Source of the DNA: Stenopsyche tienmushanensis
Lineage: Eukaryota; Arthropoda; Insecta; Trichoptera; Stenopsychidae
Length of the DNA: 64,000 bases
NCBI GenBank assembly: GCA_008973525.1
Contig: WACJ01000369.1
Coordinates: forward strand, 1-64,000
Direction of reading: 5' to 3'
The position numbers and the translations under genes are program-made. The notes below the pieces were generated by a model. That model worked only from the letters and a program-made list of their open reading frames with translations, was not told the origin of the DNA and ran no database searches. The first letter of the stretch is position 1. Each line of letters starts with the position of its first letter. Below, piece by piece: positions 11,073 to 23,361 of this stretch.

Positions 11073-12079
11073 TAGGGAATCCAATCCCGAGCCAAAATTT
11101 CAATCCCGGAATTTCATTAGACAATCCCGGGACCAGTCTCGGGATCCCGGGATTGGAATTTTCAATATTTTAAGAAATTACCTTGATGAATTTGATCAAA
11201 AATTACTAATAAGTCCATTTGTTCAATATAAAAAATCACTTGAAGGCCAAATAATTTTATTTATTTAAGAAAAGATAAAAATACAATTCAAAAATAGATA
11301 AATAAAACACTAAAAAATTCAAATATTATTTTAAAAATATGCCCGAAGTAACATTAACATTAAACATTAGTGTTTCGTCATTTAGTTTGGATCTGATTTT
11401 GGAAGTCAGACAACTTGCTGCTGAAAGGGCATGCTCAGCTTCCACACTCGTTGGAGGTATCGTCATCAGATATTTAAATGCTAGTTCGAGTTGATGACCG
11501 CGTGAGCCTTCATTTTCGTATAACACCATCAATGTGACTGATAAAATTCTTTTCTGCTGAGACACGGACTAAAACTCGCAAAATTCCCGATTTCCCGACA
11601 AATTATTTATTTCCGTCGCTGCAGATGAATACTTATGTAGTATAATACTTTGATGTGATTTGTAATTATATTATGGAGGAATACAAAAAATCTGAACCTC
11701 GTATCTATTATATTTCATATCGATATTCCCATTATTCGTCGAGGTGTAGTAAATACATCACCGGTAGGGAAAGGTTACTATAACAATTTGAAAAACATAC
11801 ATGTACTGTATATATGTATACATAGATTAGACAGTCACTGCTCCTATGCGTCGCCTAAGTTCACCAATTAGTAATTACGCCACTGTTTCCAAGCGTCCAG
11901 ATTTCGTCGGGAATGTCTCGATTTAGTAGCCTTCATCGTGTTGGTGAGGTGTACGATTTCTGTTAGATAAAAATTTCAATCCCGGGATTTTCGGGATTAC
12001 GTTTTCTAATCCCGGGATTCTTAATCACCTAAAACTGTCCGGGATCCCGGGATCCGGGATCCCGGGATTGGATTCCCTA
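11073..12079 (-). mobile_element. Non-autonomous hAT element, copy B
   Basis: A full-length 1007-bp copy on the minus strand, from TAGGGAATCC to GGATTCCCTA. Its flanking 8-mers, ATCATATC on the left and ACTACAAC on the right, do not match, so there is no target duplication. Instead it lies precisely between the two copies of a 0.6-kb direct repeat. It carries an 80-codon dimerisation-domain frame. Confidence 0.9.
11326..11565 (-). CDS. hAT transposase C-terminal dimerisation domain only
   Basis: A 79-residue open frame with the hAT C-terminal dimerisation signature: LELAFKYLMTIPPTSVEAEH then ALSAASCLTSKIRSKLNDET. In a complete hAT transposase this domain follows the RNase H-like catalytic core and mediates multimerisation; here nothing upstream is coding. 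The start at MSQQK is simply the first ATG after a stop. The last dozen residues (MFNVNVTSGIF) come from a frameshift relative to the LLRAYF ending seen at 18907. It is probably a relic carried by a non-autonomous element. Translation is unproven. Confidence 0.5.
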   Translation of the reverse strand: MSQQKRILSVTLMVLYENEGSRGHQLELAFKYLMTIPPTSVEAEHALSAASCLTSKIRSKLNDETLMFNVNVTSGIFLK

Positions 12080-12671
12080 ACTACAACTCAGTGTAGTAAA
12101 TACACCATTGTAAAGAAAAGGTTAATAATACTCCGATTGTGTCAAAAAAAGTGTATAACTTCACTGGCCTGTAATCCACAGATGCGAAATCACTAACTAA
12201 TAAATGCAATTTGGTAAAAAATATACATATATGTACACTCAAACCTTTTTTTGTGCGATTTCGAAGTTATGCTGTTTTTTAAAGCAATATTTTCATATTT
12301 TTTAAATTCATAAAGAGTACGTATCTAGATATTTTGTATAAATAGGAAATGAATCATCAACACTAACCAAAATTTGGAAAAAAATTGTAATTTGGAAATG
12401 TTTAAATCATATTGCATCTGGTATTGCTGATAATACGACCACGCTTTTTATTCCAGTTTAGAGTTTTGAAAAAAATGATTTCGTTTTTTTTGCATTTTTT
12501 CAATGTTTCGACTTTTAAAAATACATTCACCAAAGGAATTTCCAAAATTCCAACTATCTACAGAGTTATAGCCATTTTAGTGAGGCGGCAACTTGGCCGG
12601 TCCTACCATAATGAAATCTTTTAACGCGTTTTTTTCAAAACTACTTTTTTCAACACGGTTGACATCATATC
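12080..12671 (+). repeat. 0.6-kb direct repeat, right copy
   Basis: Second copy of 10463-11072. It starts at ACTACAACTC directly after the hAT right end and continues without a break into CAAGTTTTAATTAATT, so this copy holds the natural right flank, while the left copy holds the natural left flank. Confidence 0.9.
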
Positions 12672-12860
12672 TCAAGTTTTAATTAATTAATTTACTCCTA
12701 ACTGGGTACGAATCTTTTCTATATAAACCCTTATTACTTCTAGTAGATTTGTCTAAACTTATGCTTTAACTATTTAAAAAAATTAAAACTGTGGCCAAAT
12801 AAGGCCAAAAAATTACTTGACTGATTTTTTTTTAAACAGTCGCCATTTTGTGATTTTTTT
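12672..12860 (+). repeat. Kolobok-type non-coding relic
   Basis: Continuation of the AT-rich sequence after AACGCGTTTTTTTC. It shares blocks such as AATCTTTTCTATATAA with 43130-43145 and resembles the 3' non-coding part of the element at 21-1641 (about 1084-1480). Confidence 0.45.
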
Positions 12861-13094
12861 GAGTTGGGGACTATAATGACATCTTTACTGATTATGAAAT
12901 ATATTGTTGTAAAGAGAAAACCTACACAGAATAATGATGATATTGATACTGGGTATACTATTTCTTCTGAAAATAACGATTTTGAGTCATATCGAAAATC
13001 GCAACGAAAATTATCATATAGCAATGATAGTTTATAATTAAAATAATTAGTATTTTTCTAGTGGATGTATGACATTTGAAATCCTTAAAATTCC

Positions 13095-13285
13095 TTAAAA
13101 TTTTACCAAACTTTTTTGTGCGATTTTGGATATATTTTATACAGCTGTTTCAAAGTTATGCGGTTTTTAAAATCCATGGAACGCACATTCACTTTTTTTT
13201 TTAATGTAATCCATAGTTTTTTTGTGCGATTTTCCGCGGAACGCATCTACCGCACAAAAATAATACGATCAAAAGTATGTACACA
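13095..13285. repeat. Tigger-like MITE fragment
   Basis: Alternating blocks TTTTTTGTGCGATTTT, AAGTTATGCGGTTTTTAAAA and CCGCACAAAAATAATACG, the same vocabulary as the terminal regions of 38135-39101 with GTGCG in place of ATGCG. Confidence 0.45.
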
Positions 13286-14770
13286 ATTTTTTTTTAACGT
13301 TGCGAACATAGAAGTTTTACTGATTTTTTGCGGTATATAAGACGTTAAGAGCAATATGCAAAGCATATTAAGCGACAATGAAAGCGAATTGACCTAATGA
13401 AAACGTTTTTATAGACAACACAAAAATATTCAATACAAAATTACTAGCACCGAGCCAAAGTCTGATATCTGCCGTCGCCCGCATCAACTAATTTGACTCG
13501 TAACGAGGCAATTGGCGAGAACAATATTTTTTATCCCGAATGAAACACAAAACGATATTGGATCCGATTAAACGTCGAAATTTAAATATAATACTATTAA
13601 AGCCAACCGTAACCATATGGTCACACGACTTTTTTCTAGTAGTTTTATGCAACTTTTCATTTTATAATGTTCTTGATAGAAATGAACAGAAATAAGCTGG
13701 ATAAGATTATATATAATATAAATATATATTTTTTATATGGGCAGTTTACAAATTAAAAGCGTTTTAACATTACCATTTGTTGGGCATGTCATCCGGGAAT
13801 TGTGGAAGCCGATTTTTTCCGGTACGTTCTCCAATGAAACAAAGTTGAGAGATAGAAGGAAATTCGTCATCGTTTCCAAGAACATAGTTGAACTTCCAGA
13901 GTGGTTGTTGTGGTTTCGAAATACGTAAGTTATGCACGTATCCTGGCGGCGAGAGCCTTCACCCTCTATCACGAAAGGGGTAAATAGCCTGGGGCAATGT
14001 TTGCCAATCGGTGGCGCGGGTACAACTTTAATTTAGACTTAACATGCTTCAAAGATGTTCGCATACGAATGAGCTCAATGTGCCGCAATAACCAAACAAG
14101 TCAAACACCCGATGAACCTTTTAGATATCAATAAATATCTCGTTGTCAACTTTAATAACACAAACTGACAAAACTATCCTTGTTCGTCCATATTTTGAAG
14201 CGAGTTTATTAAAATCTTTCCCGTATCAAGATAGATTTGATATATCGAAATTATGTACGGCAATACGTCGATTAATACTCCTTCTAGCGCATGAGATATT
14301 ATTTTTTAAATATAGTTGTAATATGCAACTACAATGATTTGAAATCAACAATTTCAGCGTCCATCCAAAACATTAATACGTTTGTATTATGCAATTTATA
14401 ATTTACAGTGAAATAACACGTAAAAAGCGGCCAAATGAGTATTCTGGGAAACCAAAACAGATCATGTATAATGTTAGTGTATTTGCATCGAGTTTTGATA
14501 TCGGATGTTAATTAATTTCTAGTATCATCTAACATAGCTCACATGGCTTGATGGAGTTTGTTTTGAATAATATGCTTTTGATGTATTCGCCGTGCTAATA
14601 GAGACCTATTTGATAGTAAATATATGAACATGTTATTAGTATACCCGAATTTGGTGGGATGGGAATAATACAAGGTAGGCGGCCAAATTATGCATTTACA
14701 TTCGAATAACGCATTCAACATCTTTAACTTGTATGGTAGTAAGGTCGCGTATTTGCGAGCGAATTCTAGG
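13286..14770. other. Anonymous sequence
   Basis: No gene or repeat recognised. Two overlapping opposite-strand open frames at 13733-13972 show no known motif. Confidence 0.4.
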
Positions 14771-15163
14771 AATTCAGAAAGAGTATTCTTGCACGTTGAG
14801 CTTGGAGACAGACAAAGACGGAGAGTGTCTTGTACGTTGAGTTTGGAGAGAAAAAGAGACAGGCAGATTATCTTGCATATGAGATCGATATATCGTACGA
14901 TTGTACATATTGTTAACCCAAATTTATCGACAAATAATGATGTTTGAATGATATAATTAATCTTTTTCAAGTGTATTGTTTATGTTTACTTGAAAAAATG
15001 ACCGAATATTGTAGTGTTTATTTATTTATGTACAAGCTTCATACATGTTGCGACGGTCCTGATAGATAAGTGGATTTGTACGGATGATAAATAAGGGACA
15101 TACAAATATTGCATCTGCAAGATTTTGATTATTTTAAATTAGTCCACTACTCAAAGGGTTAAT
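14771..15163 (+). repeat. piggyBac-like MITE, copy 1
   Basis: A member of a dispersed family sharing, in order, GTGCATTGAGCTCGGAGACA-like, CCCAAATTTATCGAC, AATGACCGAATATTGT-like and GATAAGTGGATTTGTACG-like blocks. It ends ACTACTCAAAGGGTTAA at 15163, giving a TTAACCCTTTGAGTAG terminus on the opposite strand, typical of piggyBac-like ends. A tandem duplication of the GACAGA...AGAGTGT region is seen at 14810-14860. Confidence 0.55.
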
Positions 15164-15637
15164 CAAATATTATCAAAAAGACTAACGCGGCTTTAGCATT
15201 TAGTGGCCGATTTATCTAAAAATGAATGAATCATTACGCAAAGATTTCTTTCCGGACGACAAAAGATTGAGGGCTTCAGCACTCGTCGCCAGTTGGACAA
15301 ACATGATCGCGTGATTTATTGGGGGTGGAAGATATATTAAGGGTAGACAATGGTAATGTTTTATGGATTTGGTCGAAACTCATAGGTAGGGCCACGGCGT
15401 CATGAAAAGCAATACAATCGTCAACTAAATTAGTCTTGCAGGACAGCACGACATGTCGTAATTAATCACGTGATCCTCGACTTTGAATTTGGACATAAAA
15501 TCAGTACATCCAATCAATTCTTAAAAACATTCACAATCGTTTACATAATATTATTTACGTAAAAATGCAGGCGCAGAAGCGACAATGAGCTTTGAACAAT
15601 CAGATTGAACAATCAGATTTATTTGCAACAATCAAAC
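15164..15637. other. Anonymous sequence
   Basis: No gene or repeat recognised. Confidence 0.4.
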
Positions 15638-16389
15638 AGTCCCGGATCCCAGGATCCCGGACAGTTTTAGGTACTTAAGAATCCCGGGATTAAAAAACGT
15701 AATGCCGAAAATCCCGGGATTGAAATTTTTATCTAACCGAAATGGTACACCTCACCAACACGATGAAGGCTACTAAATCGAAACATTCCGGACGAAATCT
15801 GGACTTTGGATCTCGTTGGAGGTATCGTCATCAGATATTTAAATGCTAGTTCGAGTTGATGATCGCGAGAGCCCCCATTTTCGTATAACACCATCAATGT
15901 GACTGATAAAATTTCTTTCTGCTGAGACACGGACTAAAACTCGCAAAATTCCCGATTTCCCAACAAATTATTTATTTTCGTCGCTGCAGATGAATACTTA
16001 TATACTATAATACTTTGATGTGATTCGTAATTATATTACGGAGGAACACAAAAATTTTGAAGCCCGTATCTATTATATTTCATATCGATATTTCCATTAT
16101 TAGAGTCGAGGTGTAGTAAATACATCACCGGTGTAGGGAAAGTTTAATATAACAATTTGAAAAACATATATGTACTGTATATATGTATACATAGATTAGA
16201 CAGCCACTGCCCCTAGGCGTCGTCTAAGTTCGCCAATTAGTAGTTACGCCACTGTTTCCAAGCGTGCTGGTGATGTGTACGATTTCTGTTAGATAAAAAT
16301 TTCAATCCCGAATTTTTAGGGATTACGTTTACTAATACCGGGATTCATGAGCACCTAAAACTGTCCGGGATCCCGGGATTGGATTCCCT
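15638..16389. mobile_element. hAT element, copy C, fold-back form
   Basis: Both ends derive from the same (left) end of the family: 15640-15810 reads left-end sequence on the plus strand and the segment up to 16389 reads left-end sequence on the minus strand, finishing GGATTCCCTA. The outermost TAGGGAATCCAAT is missing on the left. A minus-strand dimerisation-domain fragment (15811-15930) is joined abruptly to the left arm at about 15810. Confidence 0.75.
15733..15930 (-). pseudogene. hAT dimerisation domain, truncated at fold-back junction
   Basis: Begins MSQQKEILSVTLMVLYENGG and reads through LELAFKYLMTIPPT, then runs at about 15810 into the element's non-coding left arm in the opposite orientation. 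The VEAERAFSAA half of the domain is lost. It is a relic created by rearrangement of the host element. Confidence 0.6.
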
Positions 16390-18254
16390 ACCTCTGACTG
16401 CAGGAGTTCAAAAATTCATCAAACTAGTCTATGAAGATTTATCACGAGATGAACTGTCAGGCAAAAGAATCCCAATAAAAAGAGCCTTCATGCGGGATGA
16501 CCCCCTTAAGGCGGTATTTAAGATCCTTCATGCGTTACATGCATGCAAATATACCACACTCGGTTTATAGTGTTAAAACGCAACGAATGCATTAAGCGTC
16601 AAGGACGAACAGAGCGGGATTGCATTTCAAATGCAATTATTTGAAAGTTTCATTGAAAAAACCTTCATAATACAGTTGACATCATCAGCTATATCATGGT
16701 GATGAAATGAATCATCAAATTATACCGATGTGGATATCCATCATATCATGCTCCAAAATGATATAAAATTTGGCTACAGCATAGTTTCAGTCCAGTAGGT
16801 CTCAAAGATTGCTATAAACGTTGACAACAATATCCAAATGAGAAAGAATCTGCTTTGTAGCTTTGTAATAATTCCGCAATATTTATAAAAATAACCCAAT
16901 ACCACGCAGAAATGTATTCATAACTTCCATCCTTCTGATTTAGCACTTTATACAGATGGTGTATGTCATTTTAATGTTATCTAAAAGGTATAAAAATAGC
17001 AATAAAAAGCAAAAAAGATAAGATATTTTCACATCTCGACTAAGTTAAATGATGCTGTTCACTTGTATGATTTCTATTCAATGACTGCATGAACGTAGAA
17101 TAATTGCAAATACATCTTTACGTAATGATTACTTACAAAAGTGAAATGACTTAATCAAGGTCTTCGTCAAATAAATCATAAATCTTATAAATATACAATG
17201 CTATGATGATCCTATAAAGATTTGGATACATTTCCTAGTATTTAATTATTGATAAGTTATGATACCTTAAAAAAATGTTTAATACGGGCTCAATTTTCGT
17301 CATCGTACGTTATAACTGTAAGTTAACAAACGTGCAAATACGTGCGAGCGGTCTCAGCGTTGTCAATGTTGAATTCATTCATTGTGTAAATTCAGAGTTT
17401 TATTTTTATTTTTTCAATACATTTATGAAAATTACCAATGCGTGTGCAAAACGTGCTTATCGATTATTTCCACTTCAAAGTTTCATCACGCTCTACACAT
17501 ATATATGGTCGATCCATTTTCTTAATGTCCTGATCGTCCTCACCTTCCAAGCTCATTTCCCTCGGCTTCTTCCGTGACGCTCGTCTTCGACATCCACTGC
17601 AGTGTTTTTTCATCCCGGCCCCAATAATGAGCTCTTTGAGTTCCATTAGCATACGTACCATAAATTTATTGCCTTTTCTTCCCGTCTTCCCCTATAGCGC
17701 TTCATTTTCCCAGCCTATTTGAATCTCTCGACACTTTTAGGTGCGTTCTACGCGACCATTATTTTCAGGCGATTTTTATTTTATCTCGACGGGCCTTATA
17801 TGTAGTAAATCTAATAGCTTGAAATGTATGCATTAATCCTGCATAAAAACACTTAGAACCGCATATATGTAATCGAGGATTGTTGATTTTTAAGCTGTCC
17901 ATTTGTTGAGCACATAATCAATGATCTCATAAAAAAACTACTCAAAACATGGTCAAACGACGGCTGTGGGAATTAATCACGTTTGTTTACGAGATTCTGC
18001 TAACTTGGAAATTGACTCCCAACACAGATCAATTACCATATGTAAGCCGATATCAGCTAGCGTGGCTATGATTTTTCGCCTAGAACAGGGTATCTAGATA
18101 TTCTGATCAAGCACATATTTATTATGGTGATTGCTATTTAGTCTGAATTTAAAAAAAATTATGATTTGTATATTTTATCACTGAAAATTGCCATGCATAT
18201 AGTTCTTTATACACTAGGCTTTTAGTGAAAAAAATGATGAATATTATCATCGAA
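16390..18254. other. Anonymous sequence
   Basis: Mostly AT-rich with nothing recognised. A GC-richer stretch at 17464-17661 has a 65-codon minus-strand frame, rich in charged residues (KPREMSLEGEDDQDIKKMDR), that could be coding but has no known family signature. Confidence 0.35.
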
Positions 18255-18540
18255 GCTACAGTTTGAAATGGACAGAAGATGTTGTGTCCTAATGATTCTG
18301 ATTGATATATATATGTCGAATTGAAATTTTGTGCAGTTTTTAGTGTGAACATCAACAAAGCACAGGCATACACAGGGTAGGCGTGCATGCTTCTCACGTG
18401 GACAGCTATATATGATCTGCTCACGCCCTTCTTATTTATTACCAGACGGTATCACACACATAATAAAATATAGCGTATCCAAAAGCACTTCATTTGCACG
18501 GCATAAGCACGATCTTTGGGACGGGATTGGAAGTCTCCTG
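18255..18540. repeat. Unclassified dispersed repeat, copy 1
   Basis: About 280 bp with a diverged second copy at 42030-42300. Shared blocks include TCAACAAAGCACAG, GCGTGCATGCTTCTC, TTTATTACCAGACGGTA, CGGCATAAGC and ATCTTTGGGA. On the minus strand both copies read a similar peptide (RSMHAYPV...CALLM), but no known protein family is recognised. Confidence 0.6.
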
Positions 18541-18656
18541 CCCAATAAAAAGAACAAGATAAAAAATGAAAATTAGGGGGCTTCCGAGACAAAATGCGCA
18601 ACATGCATCATGTACATTGAACTAACCAGTAGATATATCGCCTACAGGGTGACAAC

Positions 18657-19441
18657 TAGGGAATCCAATCCAAAGGGAGTCAAAATTTCGATCCCGGGAT
18701 TTTATAAGACAATCCCGGGACCAGTCCCGGGATCCCGGGATTGGGATTTTTAATATTTTAAAAAATTACATTGATAAATTTTATCAAAAATTACTAACAA
18801 GTCCATTTGTTCAATATAAAAAATCACTTGAAGGCCAAAGAATTTTATTTATTTAATAAAAGATAAAAATACAATTCAAAAATAGATAAATAAAACACTA
18901 AAAAATTCAAATATTATTTTGAAAATATGCCCGAAGTAACATTAACATTAGTGTTTCGTCATTTAGTTTGGATCTGATTTTGGAAGTCAGACAACTTGCT
19001 GCTGAAAGGGCATGCTCAGCTTCCACACTCGTTGAAGGTATCGTCATCAGATATTTAAATGCTAGTTCGAGTTGATGACTGCATGAGCCCCCATTTTTAT
19101 ATAACACCATCAATGTGACTGATAAAATTCCTTTCTTCTAAGAAATAGACTAAAACTCGCAAAATTCCCGATTTCCCGACAAAATATTTATTTCCGTTGA
19201 ATGCAGATGAATATTTATATACTATAATACTTTGATGTGATTCGTAATTATATTACGGAGGAATACAAAAATTCTGAACACCGTATCTATTATATTTCAT
19301 ATCGATATTCCCATTATTCGTCGAGGTGTAGTAAATACATCACCGGTAGGGAAAGGTTTCGAAATTTTCGAGAATATGTTTTCTAATCCCGGGATTCTTA
19401 AGTACCTAAAATCGTCCGGGATCCCGGGATTGGATTCCCTA
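18657..19441 (-). mobile_element. Non-autonomous hAT element, copy E
   Basis: Runs from TAGGGAATCCAATCC to TTGGATTCCCTA and is flanked by GTGACAAC and GTGACAAA, an 8-bp target duplication with one difference. It is internally shortened near the left-family end (about 19355-19380). It encodes the dimerisation domain on the minus strand in a version without the 7-bp insertion found in other copies. Confidence 0.9.
18907..19113 (-). pseudogene. hAT dimerisation domain with ancestral C-terminus
   Basis: A 68-residue frame containing LELAFKYLMTIPSTSVEAEH and SKIRSKLNDETL, ending LMLLRAYFQNNI. The LLRAYF ending resembles the natural end of hAT transposases and of the copy at 63600-63733. The expected upstream start is lost: the usual MSQQK codons are changed to a stop-containing version near 19135. 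Confidence 0.65.
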
Positions 19442-20649
19442 GTGACAAACAAAGTGATCTGAAAGTGAAAACAATCGCCAATGAAGTGACAGCACACAAC
19501 AAATATCGCACATTGATAGCACTGGACGGAAGATGCTCCCGAGGAGCATCACAAAGGCGCCGGCAGTTATTCCGCGTCCATGAGTCCGACAGGAGATTCG
19601 AAATATCGAAAAGAAGTACATTTCAATTCTTAATGTATCTTTCGAATAACTATTAAGCGCCGTTAAGCCCGTTTTTTATAGTAATTCAAAATATATAAAA
19701 GCATTCCAATATACAGAATTAAAATAAGCTGGACCAAAATATGTATGTATACTGATTTTCTTTGATAATTTGCCGATAGTCGTTGCTGAATTTTCTTAAT
19801 TTGGAGTTTTTAGGACTACGTCATCCACTCGACTACGCCGTCCTCTACCAGGTTCGTGTTCCAAGTCGATATTTCCAGATTTAATTATTTTTCACCATCT
19901 TTGACATTTCCTCACATCTAATATGTCACTGTAAATAGCAAAAGTATTTCTTGTAGTTTCGTTGATTTTTTTTTTAAAATATGGAACTGCATCAGCATGC
20001 AGCTCCGTAAATGTTATCCCGACGGACACACTTCTTCCATTATCGCTTGAGATATAAAAAGGAATATGTTTTAGCTTTGCATTTGTGAAAATGTGACATT
20101 AATACTGGGTTTATTTAAAACTCTTATTATATTCTTAAAAATGATCGAAACTTTGATTGTCATCAAACACCAAATATATATAATAGTAAATAGATGGAAT
20201 TGAATTTTAATAGCATTCTAAAATATTCACTTTGCATTATATTATATTCATTAGACCGATTAATATTTATTAATTAAAAGGAGATGCGTTAGTGTCAACT
20301 TTGATTAATCCATGGTATAATTAATGTAGTACTTTATATACATGAGGAGATTACAATAATTTATCTACTTCGTTTGAAACAAATGTTTGCTTCTTGAGAT
20401 AAATCTTGAAATTTATTTCATGTCAGTGCGATCGTAATTATAAGAGTGACCCCCTATCAAGTAGACGTCTGTGTAAAGATTCCAAGAAACTGCTCGATGT
20501 GGAGCAAAGATCACATATAATATAAAATATATCCATGTAGAAGGCAAGGATTCAAAAGTATCGCTTTAAAACATGGTGGAAATTACCAGCAAGTTTGTTC
20601 GCTTGTTGTAGCGATTCACGCTTAAGTCACTCTGTTTCCTCCCAGAATA
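19442..20649. other. Anonymous sequence
   Basis: No gene recognised. A perfect 8-bp hairpin, GATGCTCC-CGA-GGAGCATC, lies at 19532-19550 within a GC-richer patch (19441-19620). Confidence 0.4.
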
Positions 20650-20720
20650 TTTTTAATACCTAAAAATTATTATGCTAGGGACATTTATTAGTAAATCCAA
20701 AAATGACTCCACATTTTAAT
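20650..20720 (+). repeat. Relic related to 2330-2400
   Basis: Shares ATTATGCTAG-GACA and AATCCAAAA blocks in the same order with 2330-2400, so it is a diverged copy of the same dispersed element. Confidence 0.4.
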
Positions 20721-22049
20721 GGATCCTAATGTTACCATTTTATTCTCTTTGGGTCTTCAAGACTACTCATTGAATCTTTGCTACGTAACTGAATCAATAT
20801 TTTGGGATGTATTAATCAAAATGCCTGGTAAAAAAGCTGTTCATATTTGTATTATTAATAAATTGAGACTAGAGAATAGATATTATATGTTTTGAAAATG
20901 TTATAACAACTGTCTTTTAAAAGATTTTTGCAATAATAAATTATGCTACAAAAGATGAATTTACACATATATTCGTATAAATATTCCTTAGCAAAATGCT
21001 ATTAAAGAGAAAATTAATAGAAAGCACTCAAAGTGCATCCACTGTTCAGAGTGCATCTCTGTCAAAGTTCAGGCTGTTCAGCAAAGGCGGATACAAACAA
21101 CATAACCATCAAATATACATCTTGTTTATTAGAATTAATTTGTTTCGATATTTAAAAAAGAAATCTAACTTGGAAGCGCTCTTTGAATTACGAAAAATTG
21201 AAATAAACAGACCTGATTGGCGAACAATCGAAAGATTTCCGTGGGGATTAAATCAATAAAAGTATAACCAGTTACTCGGTATACTTCACTGTGAACATTT
21301 CATTTGCTATAACCAAAAAGCACAATGAATCATTAGGGTGGTTGAACGCCGACGAAGGATCGATATGAAAGTTTAGAGTTATCTCATCTCAGAAAGATCG
21401 GCCTCAAATAGCATGAATTAAACAGGTCATTTGGTTGGTTATAAAAATTGACAAGCAATCGAATTTATAATTTTAAATTCAATTTTACGCCTCCATAAAG
21501 TCCTTAATGATTCTCGGCAATAAACTGAAAGACATTCTGAGTTACCGTATGAAAAATAATGAGTTCATAAGACAATTACAAATTCGTACAAATTAATTCA
21601 TCGAAGCAAAGAAATCGTCTCGAATATGTCAGTCAAGCGATTGATTCAACAGTGAAGTTATCTAAATTCTCGATATTCCTAGAATTCTCCCATCTATTCA
21701 AATCACACTATAACTGTTGAAAGCATATCGAGTATTTGCTGAATTTCACACACCGTCGACGATGGTGTTAACATCGGTAATTAATTAAATCTGATGCTGT
21801 TCGAACTTCGAAGAATGTTGAATAATTCGAATGTTCAATATTATTTTTAATTGATTTAGTAATTCATAATATATGGAATTAAATGAGTGTACAGAAGAAA
21901 TATTGACATGTTTGGGTCTTATGAATTTTTTTCAAGCTAAATTTATGTCGATCTCATCACGCGTTAACACGGACACGTACTGTAAAGAATTAAATGAAAT
22001 ATACAAGAAATTGTAGAATGCTTGCAATATCATTTTAAGGCACATAGAC
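20721..22049. other. Anonymous sequence
   Basis: No gene or repeat recognised. The 87-codon open frame at 20996-21259 has no known motif. Confidence 0.4.
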
Positions 22050-22187
22050 GTTTATTATGTACGAGCTTCATACACGCTGCGACGGCCCTTACAGATAAGT
22101 TGATTTGTACGACGATAAGTGGCGGAAAAGCAAATATAACATCTAAGATTATGAAAATTTTAAATTCGCTCACTACTCAAAAGGGTT
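22050..22187 (+). repeat. piggyBac-like MITE, 3' fragment, copy 2
   Basis: Matches 15025-15163: GAGCTTCATACACGCTGCGA, then GATAAGT, and a terminal CACTACTCAAAAGGGTTAA at the TTAA edge. Confidence 0.55.
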
Positions 22188-23361
22188 AAAGAGTGAAATA
22201 AAATTTCTAAAAAATGGTGTTAAAAAATTTTCTTAATCAGTGGCTCTTTAATTTTATAGATACGATCGTATGCTTCACGATGGTTAATTTTATAATTATC
22301 TGCAACAATACTCATTTTAGATTTTTACTTATTACAAAAATACTTAATTTAAATACTCCTGTTATATCTATCTGTATCCTGTGACATTTCAAAGAGGACA
22401 TAATAGAAAAACAGCCTAAGTTCAAATCAAATTTATTTAATGGAACAAAGACGACTTCGAATTTGTAGATCGATCATCATCTTAACTGCAATCACGTGAG
22501 AAAAAAGTTAAACGACGAATAAGACATGTGGTTGCTCGATGGAATTAAATTAGCATTTCTCAGAGAATCTTAATAGAATCAACACATGCAATTGATAAAA
22601 GGCATTACTTCAGAGTGTATTTAAAACAATTTTCAATGTGTGTTTTCCGATAGTGGGTTTTATCAAATATATGATCAACGATATGACAAAGATTTCCACC
22701 GAACGACTTAAATCCTTATCAATCTTCATTAATTATTTTATCATGGAAAACGTATTCCTTCTTAGTAAAAACTCAATCGATTTCCAATGCGTTTAATTGA
22801 CATAATTGTCTAATTTAAACGCATTCCCGTCGGGTTACGCGAATTTACTCGAAGGAAATGTGTTAACAAATCTGACAGTTCAAATTCATATGCAAAAAAT
22901 TGTCAAGCATTTGATATTCGGCTTAAGTCCCCAAAGAAAATAGATCCCCGAAGTACTTGAGATATGGGACTATCTATGAAACGGTCGATAAAATCTGTTC
23001 TATATGACGTTTATAAATCGACATGTAGACATTGATGACAGAGATATGAAACGAAATACTAAGCGATATATTAAAAGATACACAAAAAAACCCTAGATAT
23101 CTATATACATACATGGTGCGGCAGGGAAACTTCCTTATTTGAAACGCGCGCCCTGAAGCAATAGTTTATCTGAAAAGCTGGGATGGCACTCATTCAATTC
23201 GTTTGTCATGTAGATTTTAACTTTTACTTTATTTTAGTGATGAGGCCCATTGAGATGAGTAATGAGGCTCATTTTCATCTTTCCGGTTGTGTGAATAAGC
23301 AAAACATACGATACTGGGATGACACGAATTCCCAATAACTCCAAGACCTGCCTCTGCATAC
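22188..23361. other. Anonymous sequence with one long hairpin
   Basis: No gene recognised. A hairpin at 22786-22825 pairs AATGCGTTTAATT with AATTTAAACGCATT around a 13-nt loop, with one bulge. It is followed directly by GTCGGGTTACG (22829-22839), the terminal motif of the MITE at 35821. Confidence 0.4.

Noticed and set aside
11073..12079. CCCGGG-rich ends as CpG islands or promoters
   Set aside because: They are the palindromic ends of dispersed hAT copies and occur at both termini of each.
14539..14970. 143-codon minus-strand frame, the longest in the window
   Set aside because: Much of it lies in the piggyBac-like MITE, and the same peptide words (KLNVQDTLRLC) recur at 47909-48166, so it is repeat-derived.
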